Positions 7,426 to 17,869 of a stretch of 36,094 bases of DNA are shown piece by piece (the stretch's first letter is position 1; every line of letters begins with the position of its first letter). The notes under the pieces were generated by a model. That model was not told the origin of the DNA and made no database searches. It was given only the letters and a program-made list of their open reading frames with translations. The position numbers were made by a program, and so were the translations under genes. Source of the DNA: Candidatus Kuenenia stuttgartensis. Its GTDB lineage: Bacteria; Planctomycetota; Planctomycetia; Pirellulales; UBA1268. The DNA lies in contig CAMBFA010000018.1 in NCBI GenBank assembly GCA_945865325.1, forward strand, positions 1 to 36,094, read 5' to 3'.

Positions 7426-8727
7426 TCAAATGCCTGTCAACCGCTCGGTCGAATCACCGAAGCGGTCGAGTTCCAAACCGCCCCACTCCATCAGGCTGAG
7501 AAACAGGCTACACATCCGCCGGTTGGAAGCATCGAGGTAGTCGAGCACGCGGCCGCCGCGGAGCTTGCCGCCGGCCCCACCGAGCAGGACAATCGGCAAT
7601 TGATTGGCGTCGTGACTGCCGTGCAGCATGCTCGAGCAGTGCGCGATAGTCGTATTGTCGAGTAATGTGCGGTCCCCTTCCTTGACCTCTGACATTCGCT
7701 CGCAGAGGTAAGCCAGCTGGGCCATGAAGAACTGGTTGAGTGGTATGAGTTCCGGCGGCTGCGTGTGGCTCATCTGATGATGCTGATCCTTGGCGCCGCA
7801 GTGCGTGTGCGTTTCGGCGGAGCCATCGTTACAATACTTGAGGGTCGCGATCCGGGTGGTGTCGGTGCGGAAGGCCAGAAGCACGATGTCGTTCATGAGT
7901 TTCCAGTAGTCCGGGATCTCAGCGGGAATGCCATCGGCGGGTCGCGGGCGATCGGGGGCGGCCAGGCTCGGGGTCCAGCCGTCGGCCTCGCGCTCCCGGC
8001 CGGCCCGCTTGACGCGTCCCTCGATCTCGTGAACGCTGCCCAGGTACTCCTCGAACCGCTGTCGGTCCGAGACGGAGAGCCGCTGACGAAGCGACCGAGC
8101 GTCTTCAAGCACGGCATCGACAACTCGGCGGTCTCCCCGGTTGGGCTCGGTGCGGAACAGCTGGTCGAAGGCCAGCGCCGGGCGCGTTTCCGTCCAGGTC
8201 GGCGACACCGCCGTGCTCCACGAAATGTGCGAGCTATAGAGCAAGGGAAGCCCGTCCTGGAGTCCAGGAATCGGTCCTTCGCAGCCTAGCACCAGCGAGG
8301 GGATGCGCGTGCGGTCGCCAATCCGTTGAGCCATCAACTGATCAAAACTCACGCCCGTACGGACTTCGGCCCCCGACAACGGCGCGCCGCTGAGCATGTT
8401 CCCTGTCTGCATGCAGTGGATGGCGCCCTTGTTGGCCTGCTCGTTCCACAAGCCGCGGAGGAACACCATCCGCTCCTTCCACGGCTCGAGCGGCTTCAGA
8501 CACGGCCCGAGTTCCATGCCCGCTCCCTCGCCCTTGGCCCACCAATGCTGCGAGTGAAAGCCCATGCCCGTGAAAGTGATGAGCGTGCGGGTCGGCGGTT
8601 GAGAGGCTGTGTCGGTTCCCCCGCCCGCAGCGAAGGAGAGCGATTCCAGCCAAGGCAGGGCCATCGAAACGCCGAGCCCATGCAGCAGGGTACGTCGCGA
8701 AACGTTGGGGGCCGGTCCGGTGCGCAT
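7426..8727 (-). CDS. DUF1552 family protein (first copy)
   Basis: A 433-residue exported protein of the DUF1552 family, which in planctomycetes is typically encoded beside DUF1592-type cytochrome-like genes. Its reaction is unknown. The N-terminus has a twin-arginine-type leader (SRRTLLHGLGVSMALPWLESLSFA; arginines at 11-12), so it is probably exported folded. Family phrases include TFTGMGFHSQHWW, NMLSGAPLSG, VLEDARSLRQRLSVSDR, DIVLLAFRTDTTRIATLKY, TIAHCSSMLHGSHDANQLPIVLLGG and SLMEWGGLELDRFGDS. Several His/Asp/Ser-rich stretches (THCGAKDQHHQMSH) suggest metal binding or a sulfatase-like (alkaline-phosphatase superfamily) fold, but that is not shown. Its start lies 21 bases after the stop of the large DUF1592-type gene, so the two form one operon. 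Confidence 0.9.
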   Translation of the reverse strand: MRTGPAPNVSRRTLLHGLGVSMALPWLESLSFAAGGGTDTASQPPTRTLITFTGMGFHSQHWWAKGEGAGMELGPCLKPLEPWKERMVFLRGLWNEQANKGAIHCMQTGNMLSGAPLSGAEVRTGVSFDQLMAQRIGDRTRIPSLVLGCEGPIPGLQDGLPLLYSSHISWSTAVSPTWTETRPALAFDQLFRTEPNRGDRRVVDAVLEDARSLRQRLSVSDRQRFEEYLGSVHEIEGRVKRAGREREADGWTPSLAAPDRPRPADGIPAEIPDYWKLMNDIVLLAFRTDTTRIATLKYCNDGSAETHTHCGAKDQHHQMSHTQPPELIPLNQFFMAQLAYLCERMSEVKEGDRTLLDNTTIAHCSSMLHGSHDANQLPIVLLGGAGGKLRGGRVLDYLDASNRRMCSLFLSLMEWGGLELDRFGDSTERLTGI

Positions 8728-8748
8728 AGGAACGTCCTTTCGTGAGGG

Positions 8749-11700
8749 TCAGGGGGATGTGGCAGCCGCAGTGGACGCTGGGCGAATGCAGCGAAACTGT
8801 TCGCTACGAACCAAGATGAGCAAGACATCCGACCAGTGGCCGCCGTCGACCATGGCTCTCGTCAGCTCGTCGACCAGCTTCCGATCGGAAAGCTGCACAG
8901 CGCGGCCCAGCGCGTAACCGGTCAGTTTGTGAGCGAGCTCCCGCAACAAATCCTCGCGCCGCGGGCCGGCGATGTAGTCTCGCAGGCCGGCGAAGCCATC
9001 GATCTCGACCCCGTCACGCGTGGTTGCCCTGGCATCGCCAGGCTTCAGATCTTTGCCGGGCCGCAGTCGGCCGAGGGCGTCGAATTGTTCAAGCGTCATG
9101 CCATAGGGATCGATGCGAACGTGGCACCCGGCACAGGCGGCATCCTGTCGATGCCGCTCGGTGATCTCGCGCACGCTCAGTCCGTCGGGTGGAGTCTCCG
9201 GCAGCGGTGGCACGCCAGGCGGGACCTTGGGTAGCCGCTCGCCAACCAATTGAACCACCCACGCGCCACGCTTGACCGGGCTTGTACGGGACGACGCTGA
9301 CTGCTTGGCGAGTATCGCACCAAAGCCGAGCAACCCGCCGCGACCGTAGGTTGAAACGTTCTCGATGCGACGCCACTGCGGACCGGTCACGCCGGGGATT
9401 CCGTAGTACTGGGCGAGAACATCGTTGGCGACCACTGCATCGGCGGCAATGACGTCGGCGACCGGTCGGTCATTTACGAGCATATCGGCGAAAAACCGCA
9501 CCGGCTCTTCAGCCAACGCGTCGCGCACGGCCGGCGTGAACTCGGGGAATTGCTTCAGGTTCCGACCGTGGTTGGTGACGAAGTCGCGCACTCCGAGCCA
9601 CCGGGCACCGAACTCCGCGCCCATGCCCCGCATCCGGGCGTCCTTCAACATGCGGCGCAGCTGCTCCTCCATGACCGGAGGCTCGTGGAGCCGCGCGGTA
9701 TTGGCCCGCAACTCGTCGTCGGGAATCGAATCCCACAGCAGGAAACTCAGCCGCGTCGCCAACTCGTCACCCGATACCGGCTGCCAGCGAGGCCCCGACG
9801 CGGGTTGTTCCACTCGATAGAGAAACCAGGGCGAAGACAGGACCCGGCCCAGAGCGGCACGGAACGCCGGATCATGTTTGACACCCTCAGTACGGTCGGC
9901 ACGGTAGGAAGCGAGAATCGCCTCGCTTTCATCGGCGGCAAGCGGCCGTCGCCAGGCGCGCGCGGCGAAGGCGAGCAGCGCCTCAAGGTGCCTCGATTCC
10001 GCGAATATCTGAGCCGTGAGAAAGTCTCGCTGCTCCCGCTTGATCTGTTCCTCGAACAGCTGGATATAGAAGAACATGATCCGCGCGCCGTCGTTCGGCT
10101 TGCGGTAATACTGCACGAGTCCCTCGTACGCGATCGGGGTGGCGAGCGCTTGCTCGCTGACAAACTCCAGCTCGCTCCACAGCCGGTCGAGCTCGGCCCG
10201 GCCCACTTCATCGAGCAGCAGCCGACGCAACGGATCGTCCTCTCGGCGGTACAAGAACACGCTCCCCTGGGCGTCTCGCGGGATGATCGGCTGAAAGAGG
10301 ACGGCCGGCGGAAAGAGATCGCGAAACTCCGCGGTCTGCCGGGCTTGTTCGGTGGCGACGCGCGGATGCACGATCTGCGCGGCATGCGGGTCGCCCACCT
10401 CAGCGTTTGCGATTGGCTCGGCCAGATTGCCGCCCCCACCTGTCGCAGCAATCAGGAAAGCCTGTAACGAGGCGGTTTCTGGACTCGCTTCGTCGAGGCT
10501 CACATCGGCGCGGAGAAACCGAGGCAGCGTGAGCGCTTTTAACAGATCTGCAGGGAGTTTCGTCAGATCGATGATGACTTCGGTACCGGCGGCCGTGACC
10601 AAGGCAGACTTCGGCACCGGTCGACCCTGCGGATGCTCGCCGAACTTCAATCCCGATGCTTGCTCAACGACTCCCGCCAACTCTGGATGTTCCGCAAACA
10701 CCAGCGGTGGACCGTCACCCCCCTCCAATCGCAGCCGGTCCCAGATCACAACGGTGTCGGGTTGAGCTGGCAATGCGACCATGCGGAAGAGCGGCTCCCG
10801 CGCAGCACCTTGAACCCGCTCGCGCGCGACCACGCGGCGCAGGTCCTCCCAAGCAGGAAAGCCGTTGCCGACCGCGAGGGCCGCATTCTTTTTGTAGTTG
10901 CCTTGAAACAACTGGTCCTGCGCGGCCTTGATCGCTTCCAGGACCGGTGCCGGATCGGTGGTTGCCACCCGCCACGTATCCCGAATGCTGTCGAGTATGG
11001 CCGGCGCCAGACCGGGATCCGCCACATCCGTGGACGCACTGCCCAGATCAGCCAGCGCCTGCCCCAAGTCCGGAGTCGCGACATGCGACAGCTCGAACGA
11101 GACCCCATCACCACCGCCGGGGTGAGCGTCGGCGACGCGGCCTGAGACCGATAACTCACCATCGATCGGACTCGTCCAGGCGACAGCCACGGGGCGTTTC
11201 GGTCCCGGATGCACAAAAACCGATCGAGCGGGCAACTTCGTCCAGACCTGCAACTCCTCTGCGGCAGAATTCACGAAGACCGAGGGTTCGGAACCCAGGC
11301 TCCACGATTTCACCTCGGCCCGTCCCGCGCTGCTGTCGCGTCGCTCGTTGAGGAACACCGGAGCAGATGTGGTTTCCAGAAAGCTCCAACAGGCCCCGTG
11401 CTTGTCCAACCACGGGTTCCCCTTCAGCAGATTGGGCACCAGATCGGCGACGCTCCACGTTCGCTGATCGCCGCTGGTTTCGCAGATCGTCCATTCGATG
11501 AGCGTGCTGTCGGCCCCGTGATTTTCGTTCGGAAGCACGGTCAGGAGGAGAAGTTCGCCGCGCTCAACCGAGACCTTGTGTTCGAAGGGAACAGAGCTCC
11601 CTTCTGCAACCTGGGACTCCGCGAGAACGCGTTTTGCCGATGCCCAAAGGGACTCGACTTTTTGCAAAGAGGCCTGCCGTCTTTGCTGATCGGCTTCCCA

Positions 11701-12654
11701 CTCGGCTGTCTTCTCCCGCCACCTCTTCATTCGAGCATCGACGTCCGCTGAGGGTAACGACGAGGATGTCGAGCCGCAGAGCCCCGCCCAAAGCGCGCTC
11801 AGGTACGTGGCGTTGAGTTGTTCCTCGGCGGCCACCGCAGCGATGTCGGCGGCGTTGCCACGACTGAGCCTGTCGCGATGCTTCAAGGTCGCCGCGAGAT
11901 GCGCTGCCAGCGGCGGCTCTCCATTGGGTCCGGCATGGCGAGCGTGGAAAGTGCGGAGAGGCTCGAGAGTCTCTTCCGTCCAATCCGGGCGATCGGTGGA
12001 AGGGGAAAAGCGAAACCCACTGGGCAGGAGCACGGCCCGCGCGGCAACGTCACGAGCAGTCTGGTGATAGCGTTCGACAAGCTCGGGAGTGACAGGCATC
12101 GCCTCCCCGACATTCGCAAACCCCTCTCCGCCGACGCTGTCGACGGGAAACTCGCGAGCCTGGGTTGGCCGCATGTCCACGCCGGTCAGATCGCGGACGG
12201 CGTTGTCGTACTCCGTGTTGCTCAGCCGACGCAGCGTGACCTGCCCGGGATCACCGGCCCTCGACGCCGACTCGGCATCGAGCGCCGCAGAGATCCAATC
12301 CAGCAGTTGTTCGCGCTCGGCCTCGCTTGGCTGCGGCGCATCCTTCGGCGGCATGTCGCCGTGCCGCAACCGCTCGGCGACATCGCCCAACAGCTTGGGC
12401 TTGGCGAGGATCACTTGGGCAGAGCCAAAGCTCGTGAGATCGAGGTCGTTGTCCGTGGGAACTTTGCCATGGCAGTTCCCACAGGTCTTCACAAGCAGCG
12501 GCTGGATCTGCTTGGCAAACGATTGCGCGAGGTCGTCCGCCCCGTAGGCCGAGGCCGCGAAGACCATGAGACACGTAAGGAGCGACAGAGCGGAAAGGGA
12601 TTTCTCCAGCCGTCGTACCCGAAACTCGCCATTCGCATTTTGCGCGCAAATCAT
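8749..12654 (-). CDS. Large planctomycete cytochrome-like protein (PSCyt1-DUF1587-DUF1592-DUF1588-DUF1585)
   Basis: A 1301-residue exported protein. A hydrophobic segment (LSALSLLTCLMVFAASAYGADD) serves as a signal peptide; the start could also be a little downstream of the track ATG. A c-type heme motif CGNCH (about residues 58-62) lies in the planctomycete cytochrome domain. DUF1587 follows (LRRLSNTEYDNAVRDLTGVD), and after a very long middle section come DUF1595 (AFAARAWRRPLAADE), DUF1592 (ATRLSFLLWDSIPDDEL), DUF1588 (GLLGFGAILAKQSASSRTSPVKRG, then CAGCHVRIDPYGM) and DUF1585 (HKLTGYALGRAVQLSDR). The section between DUF1587 and DUF1595 (roughly 500 residues) is absent from the 750-residue relative at 15442-17869. 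A periplasmic heme-linked role, perhaps with the DUF1552 partner, is inferred; substrate unknown. Confidence 0.9.
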   Translation of the reverse strand: MICAQNANGEFRVRRLEKSLSALSLLTCLMVFAASAYGADDLAQSFAKQIQPLLVKTCGNCHGKVPTDNDLDLTSFGSAQVILAKPKLLGDVAERLRHGDMPPKDAPQPSEAEREQLLDWISAALDAESASRAGDPGQVTLRRLSNTEYDNAVRDLTGVDMRPTQAREFPVDSVGGEGFANVGEAMPVTPELVERYHQTARDVAARAVLLPSGFRFSPSTDRPDWTEETLEPLRTFHARHAGPNGEPPLAAHLAATLKHRDRLSRGNAADIAAVAAEEQLNATYLSALWAGLCGSTSSSLPSADVDARMKRWREKTAEWEADQQRRQASLQKVESLWASAKRVLAESQVAEGSSVPFEHKVSVERGELLLLTVLPNENHGADSTLIEWTICETSGDQRTWSVADLVPNLLKGNPWLDKHGACWSFLETTSAPVFLNERRDSSAGRAEVKSWSLGSEPSVFVNSAAEELQVWTKLPARSVFVHPGPKRPVAVAWTSPIDGELSVSGRVADAHPGGGDGVSFELSHVATPDLGQALADLGSASTDVADPGLAPAILDSIRDTWRVATTDPAPVLEAIKAAQDQLFQGNYKKNAALAVGNGFPAWEDLRRVVARERVQGAAREPLFRMVALPAQPDTVVIWDRLRLEGGDGPPLVFAEHPELAGVVEQASGLKFGEHPQGRPVPKSALVTAAGTEVIIDLTKLPADLLKALTLPRFLRADVSLDEASPETASLQAFLIAATGGGGNLAEPIANAEVGDPHAAQIVHPRVATEQARQTAEFRDLFPPAVLFQPIIPRDAQGSVFLYRREDDPLRRLLLDEVGRAELDRLWSELEFVSEQALATPIAYEGLVQYYRKPNDGARIMFFYIQLFEEQIKREQRDFLTAQIFAESRHLEALLAFAARAWRRPLAADESEAILASYRADRTEGVKHDPAFRAALGRVLSSPWFLYRVEQPASGPRWQPVSGDELATRLSFLLWDSIPDDELRANTARLHEPPVMEEQLRRMLKDARMRGMGAEFGARWLGVRDFVTNHGRNLKQFPEFTPAVRDALAEEPVRFFADMLVNDRPVADVIAADAVVANDVLAQYYGIPGVTGPQWRRIENVSTYGRGGLLGFGAILAKQSASSRTSPVKRGAWVVQLVGERLPKVPPGVPPLPETPPDGLSVREITERHRQDAACAGCHVRIDPYGMTLEQFDALGRLRPGKDLKPGDARATTRDGVEIDGFAGLRDYIAGPRREDLLRELAHKLTGYALGRAVQLSDRKLVDELTRAMVDGGHWSDVLLILVRSEQFRCIRPASTAAATSP

Positions 12655-12712
12655 CTGATCGGCTCCAGATCGTGTTCGATGACTTTATCTTCCCCACGGA
12701 CTCTCGAGGAGG

Positions 12713-13936
12713 TTAATACTTCGGGAAGATGTTGGGGCCGGGAAAGCGCTCCTCGATGCTGTCTCTGAGATATTCATCACGAGATAAATTGACCAACGGC
12801 CAACTCGTGGGTCGAACACGGACGACGCGGCCGGGGCGAATGCCTTCGATGATCTGGTCCGTCTCGAAACGGATCTGAATGCCGCTGCTGCCCAGAGGGA
12901 TGGCTCCTGGAAGCCGGGTGAGTTCGAGGATCGCTCCGCCGGAGGCCATGTGTGCGGGGCTGTAATCGCCGTGGGTGTGCTTCAACGTGTTCTCGACCGA
13001 GTTCATCTGGGCTGGGCTGCCAGCCTTAAAGTCAGCGTAGAGCGAGGGTTCCATGCCGCCAAACAAGGTCGCGGTCACCTTCGCTCGGCCGAACTTACCG
13101 TACTCAACCGCATCCACCCAGGCAGGCATCCAGCGGGTGCGAATCAGAGCTTTGTGGGTCTCGGTTTGATTCCTGGTGGCTCGCTGAATGGCAGCCTCGT
13201 CGAGCCAGATGTCGGAGATGTGATACCGGAGGAACACCCCGTTGGGCGTTGGCTGCCACGTCAGCCCGAGCAGAGCCGCCTGATCGCCGAGGGCTTTCTT
13301 TCCGCTCGCAGGCCAAATGCCTTCTCCGATCAAGTCCTCAAGATTGAGACACTCGCGGCCGCGCCACACTCGCGTACCGGCGTCGACCGTCAGACTTTCA
13401 ACGTTGGCTTTGCCGTCGCCAACGGCTTGCGGCTCACGGGTGGCCGAGATCATCGCTTGATTCGCTTGAACCTCGACCTCCTTCAGCTTCCACACCAAGC
13501 CTTCCCGAAGGCAGAAACTTGGCTCGTCTTCGAGGTGAAGAACGTGATTCTCAGCCGGCCGCTCGGGGTTCCCGTTCTGAACGACCGGCACGGAAGAGGT
13601 CTCCGGGTCGGGGGGAAGGAACGCGCGCACATGCATGACGGTGCCCAGCGGGACGTCCCGTAGATCCGCCGGCGCTCCGTGATACCTCACGATGCCGTAC
13701 GGAAGCATGGCGAATGGATGCGGGGCATTTCGAAAGAACTCGCCGGGCGTTTCCACGCGAAGGCTGCCGCGCCGATTGGCATGGTCTACAAACGCCAGCA
13801 CGCCCCGGTAGGCGTGTGCCTTTTCCAGCGCCGGAAACTTCCCTGTCTCGGGACGAAACGTCTCATCAGCAGCAGCAAGACTGCTGAGAAAGGAGAGGCC
13901 GATGGAGAGGGCCGCGAGCCGCAGTAAGTTGTGCAT
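12713..13936 (-). CDS. Secreted protein of unknown function between two DUF1592/DUF1552 pairs
   Basis: A 407-residue protein with a clean signal peptide (MHNLLRLAALSIGLSFLSSLAAADE), so exported. I do not recognise its family. The body mixes short beta segments: HAYRGVLAFVDHANRRGSLRVETPGEFF, a YGIVRYHGAPADLRDVPLGTVMHVRAFLPPDP segment that resembles an OB-like or KOW-like strand set, and a C-terminal GIRPGRVVRVRPTSW. It lies 58 bases upstream of the large DUF1592-type gene on the same strand and 122 bases downstream of the second DUF1552 gene, so it is probably expressed with one or both pairs. Its place inside the block suggests a shared extracellular process. Confidence 0.8.
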   Translation of the reverse strand: MHNLLRLAALSIGLSFLSSLAAADETFRPETGKFPALEKAHAYRGVLAFVDHANRRGSLRVETPGEFFRNAPHPFAMLPYGIVRYHGAPADLRDVPLGTVMHVRAFLPPDPETSSVPVVQNGNPERPAENHVLHLEDEPSFCLREGLVWKLKEVEVQANQAMISATREPQAVGDGKANVESLTVDAGTRVWRGRECLNLEDLIGEGIWPASGKKALGDQAALLGLTWQPTPNGVFLRYHISDIWLDEAAIQRATRNQTETHKALIRTRWMPAWVDAVEYGKFGRAKVTATLFGGMEPSLYADFKAGSPAQMNSVENTLKHTHGDYSPAHMASGGAILELTRLPGAIPLGSSGIQIRFETDQIIEGIRPGRVVRVRPTSWPLVNLSRDEYLRDSIEERFPGPNIFPKY

Positions 13937-14058
13937 TATTTTCTCGTGCCAGAACTATGGTGCGAAGTGGCTCGGCTCCTCGCTTGTTGCCCCGCCTTTC
14001 GGCGAAGCACGGAGCCAAACGGCAGCAAATGAACCTGAGGGCTGGATGAAGCACTTGA

Positions 14059-15417
14059 TCACAGCTCGATGACCTTATTGCTATCGCCAAAGTTATCGCT
14101 CTCGACGCCCATTCGCCGCGCCATCAGCAGCAGCAGGTTGCTCATGTGCGCGTCTGGATCGGCGGGCCGGCTACAGAGCGAGTAGTGCTCGCCGGGGTTC
14201 TCCAGTTGATAGCCGTTGAAATGGCCTTGATTGAAATCGAGATGAATGCCGTGCTTCAGGCCGAGATCCGACCCACCCGCGAGCACAAGCGGTAGATTCG
14301 CGTTGCCATGGCTGTGGCCGTAGGACATGCCGCTGCCGAAGAGCGACATCGTCGAGCTCAACAGCGGCTTGCCGTTGAGATCTTTCGTCTCCGCGAGACG
14401 GGTGAGAAAGTAGCTGAATTGCTCGATGGCGAAGGTGTCATATTTCGTCAGCTTCTCCATGTAGCCCGCATCGCCGCCGTGATGGCTCAGTTGATGCCGC
14501 GATTCGGTGATGCCAATCTCTGGGATCGCAAACGCATCGCCTTCGCCACCCAAACTGAACGTCGCCACTCGTGTCGCGTCGGTCTGAAACGCGAGCACGA
14601 TCAAGTCATAGACGGTGCGGAAGTAGTCGCCTGCTTGCGTGTGGGGAATGTCGCGATTGGTTCGCTTGCGATCGTCGTCAGCGATGCTCGGAAGAGGAGT
14701 ATCAAGCCACGCATCGGCTCGACGCGTGCGAACTTCTGCTTCTCGAACCGAGGTCAGGTATTGATCGAGCCGTCCTTTATCCGCCGCTCCCATAGCCTGT
14801 TCAAGCCGCCGCACTTCCGCGAGGTTGGCGTCGAGCACGCTCCCCTTGTGACGCAGTGCGCGCCGCTGAGCTGGCTTGCCACCTTTGGGTGCTTCGAACA
14901 GCGAGGCGAAGATCTCGCTGCAACGACGCATCGAAGGCAGCCGCACGCCGTCCGCCGTCCAGCCGAGCGAATCTCCGGTGAGGGCGATTTCCATCGACGG
15001 ATAGCGCGTGTGCTGAGCGGTAATCTCGGCCATCTTCTGGTCCACGGAGATCGTGTTCTTGTCCGAGGGCCCGAGTTTGCCGCCGGTCAGCCACACCGAA
15101 ATGCAGTTGTGGTGATGGCTCAGGGCACCGGGATGATACAGCCCGCTGATCGGCGTGATCACTTCCCGATGCTTTTCCAAAGGCTTCAGCGAACGCGAGA
15201 ATTGGTAATCCCGCCCCGGTGTGGTGATCTGGTAGTTCAACGAATGCACACCGTTGGCGAGATAGATGAACGCAGTGCGTTTCGGCGTCTCTGTCTTCGC
15301 TTCAGCCCCCCGCAACGGCACCATGCATTCCAGGAACGGCAGCGAGATGCAAGAGCCCAAGGCCCGCAGTGCGCGGCGCCGATCGATCAACCAGGACTGT
15401 GAAAGAAAATGGCCCAT
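14059..15417 (-). CDS. DUF1552 family protein (second copy)
   Basis: A 452-residue exported DUF1552 protein. The leader [32 protein letters not shown] has an arginine pair before a hydrophobic stretch, consistent with Tat export. Diagnostic phrases are [104 protein letters not shown] and [18 protein letters not shown]. It differs enough from the copy at 7426-8727 that the two pairs look like separate members of the family, not a fresh duplication. It lies 24 bases downstream of the stop of the frameshifted DUF1592-type gene, giving the usual DUF1592-then-DUF1552 order. Confidence 0.9.
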   Translation of the reverse strand: MGHFLSQSWLIDRRRALRALGSCISLPFLECMVPLRGAEAKTETPKRTAFIYLANGVHSLNYQITTPGRDYQFSRSLKPLEKHREVITPISGLYHPGALSHHHNCISVWLTGGKLGPSDKNTISVDQKMAEITAQHTRYPSMEIALTGDSLGWTADGVRLPSMRRCSEIFASLFEAPKGGKPAQRRALRHKGSVLDANLAEVRRLEQAMGAADKGRLDQYLTSVREAEVRTRRADAWLDTPLPSIADDDRKRTNRDIPHTQAGDYFRTVYDLIVLAFQTDATRVATFSLGGEGDAFAIPEIGITESRHQLSHHGGDAGYMEKLTKYDTFAIEQFSYFLTRLAETKDLNGKPLLSSTMSLFGSGMSYGHSHGNANLPLVLAGGSDLGLKHGIHLDFNQGHFNGYQLENPGEHYSLCSRPADPDAHMSNLLLLMARRMGVESDNFGDSNKVIEL

Positions 15418-15441
15418 CGAGATTCTCCTTGGCAGAGCTTG

Positions 15442-17869
15442 CTAGCGTTTGCGGATCAAGTCAGACATTGCCACGGCGCGGATGATGTCCCTGATCCGGT
15501 ATTCGCTGTTCTTCGCGTCGGCTTCGATCTGCTTCAGGTCGGCTTGATCGTCGACCGTGAGCACGCGGCGGAGGGCGTAGGTGCAGAGGTGCTCAATGAA
15601 GGCTCGGGCGATGTGGCTACGGTCTTCGATGAGCAGCGTTTTGAATTCCATCGAGTCTTGAAACGAGCGACCGTCGGGCATCTCTCCCGAAGCGTCCACC
15701 AACGGATTCTCGCCGATGCCCGTCGGCACCAGTTCGCGCGCGCCATTGGCCCACGGCGTCATAGTGGTCGAACGCCAATCCCAGCGGGTCGATGTTGCGA
15801 TGGCACGCGGCACAACTGGCATTCTTGGCGTGAGCTTCGATTCGCTGGCGGATCGTGATCTTGTTTCCCGTCGGAGGAATCGGTTCGATCGGATCGACGT
15901 TGGCCGGAGGAGGAGGAGGGGTCTTGTTAAAGATCGCCTCGCTAACCCACACGCCCCGATGCACCGGTCGATGGCGAGTCCCATCCGACGTCAACCCGAG
16001 CACCGCGCCCATCGTCAGCAGTCCGCCCCGATGATCTTCCGGCTTGAGAGCGACTCGCTGAAAGCCGCCCGAAATCGGTTCGGGCAGCCCGTAGAAGTCA
16101 CAGAGCCGCGCGTTGGCCATCGTCCAATCGGAATCAATGAAACGGTCGACCGGCATGTTCTCTGCGAACATTACGCGAAAGAACTCGGCGGGCTCGGCAC
16201 GTAGGCTCGTTTCGAGCCATGCGTCGTAATTCGGGTACAGCTTCTTGTCCGGCGGGAACATGCCGAGCCGATGCAGTTGCAGCCATTGACGCACGAAATC
16301 GTTGATGAATCGATTTGTCTTGCCGTCGGCGAGCATCCGGTCGACTTCTTTCAACAGCCCTTCGCCTTGCAGAGCACCACGTCGCGCCGCAGCGAACAGC
16401 CCATCGTCAGGCATCGAACTCCAGAGGAAGTACGACAGCCGCGACGCGAGCTCCGTATCGTTGAGCCGGTCGCGCGCGATCGGGTCGCCTTCGACGAGAT
16501 AGATAAAGTGCCGCGATGTCAGCACTCCCTGCAGCGCAACTCGATAGGCGTCGGCAGGCTTCTCACCGGCATCACATTCCGAGCGAAATGTCCGTACGTA
16601 ATCCGACAGTTCCTCCTTCTTGACAGCCCGCCGCCATGCTCGCTCGGCGAACCGCTGCAAGTGTTCGGCGACCACTTCGATCGTCGCGTCATCAGGCGGC
16701 AGCAGACCGTTGCGTCGCGATCTTTCCGCCTCGGTTTCGAGCGGTCCTTCCCACTCGATCCAATCCAGCAGCACCGTGCCAAAGAGTCCATTTCCCTTGT
16801 CATCGAACATCTGCGGAGCGTTCGGCTCGAGCAGTCGCGATTCGCTGCTATGCGTGAAAATGTAGCTGCCGCTGTTGAGGGCGTTGCGGAAGGCTGCCCC
16901 AGCTCGACGATCAACGACATCGGTCGCGACGACGCAAAAGTCGAGCGACATTGGCATTTCCAGAAAGACTTCACACTCGTGCACCTGCGGGCTGTCCTCG
17001 GGAGCCGTGATGTCGAAATCGATGAGGCCATCGACAGTCTCTTCGCCGGTCCGCTTGCCGATGCTGAGGTGCGCCGTCTGGCCGCCGATCGGACGAATGC
17101 CGCTCGCCTGAATGCGGACTTTGTAAAGCCCGCTGTGCTCCGGACCGCTGTCGCCAAACCAGTTCGGCGAAAGCGCCTCATGCACGTTGCCGGGATAAAG
17201 CAGATGCCGCAGAGGTCGCTTGATACCGAACCGGTCCATCACTTCCTGCTGAGCCTTCCCGCCGTTGTAACGCAGCTCGGCAGCGGTCTTGCGAACCTTG
17301 CGAGCCTCGCCCGACGAAACAGGAAAGGCACGATCCAGCACGAGCCCCGCCGCGCGGTAGTAGCGATCGATATGGGACGCCGAAAGCGACAGCTCGGACC
17401 CAATCCTCTCGAAGCCGTGCCACAGCGTGTCTTCGTTCAGTTCGCCCGGTTTGGCCGGATCGTAGCGCACGCCGAGCAGGTCATAGACCGTATTTTGGTA
17501 TTCCTTGCGACTGAGCCGATAGTGTGCCACCGCCGGCCGCGCTGCCATGCGCGCTGCCTGACCCTCTTGAAGGAGCGAAGCGAGATTCGAGACGAACGCT
17601 GCAATCTCCGCCTGTGTTGGCCGGGGCTCTGTCTGCGGAGGCATTTCGCCACGGTTGACCCTCTCGAGGGCTTCTGCCCAGTTGTGGCTATCCAAGCCCC
17701 CCTTGAAGTCGCGCGACAGCCGGTCGATCCGGATATCTCCCTCTTCCTTCTGCGGGCCATGACAGCAAACGCAGTGCTTCTCCAAAAACGCTTCAAACGG
17801 CTCGGCCCCGTGAACGGCACGACCGAAGCCGAGGCAAGCGGCAAAAAGGAGCCAGTTTCGGACAAGCAT
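15442..17869 (-). pseudogene. Planctomycete cytochrome-like DUF1587/1592/1588/1585 protein with a frameshift
   Basis: The second DUF1592-type gene. I use the ATG at 17869, which gives a signal peptide ([25 protein letters not shown]) directly before the heme motif CVCCH (residues 33-37). Domains in order are PSCyt1, DUF1587 ([21 protein letters not shown]), DUF1595 ([15 protein letters not shown]), DUF1592 ([18 protein letters not shown]) and DUF1588 ([26 protein letters not shown]). There the frame leaves the family pattern and ends at 15617. The missing end ([22 protein letters not shown], then [18 protein letters not shown]1585) continues in another minus frame down to 15442. The break falls in a CGCGCGCG run (about 15735-15743); adding one GC unit restores QWRARELVP. 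It may be a true lesion, slippage or a sequencing error. Confidence 0.8.
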
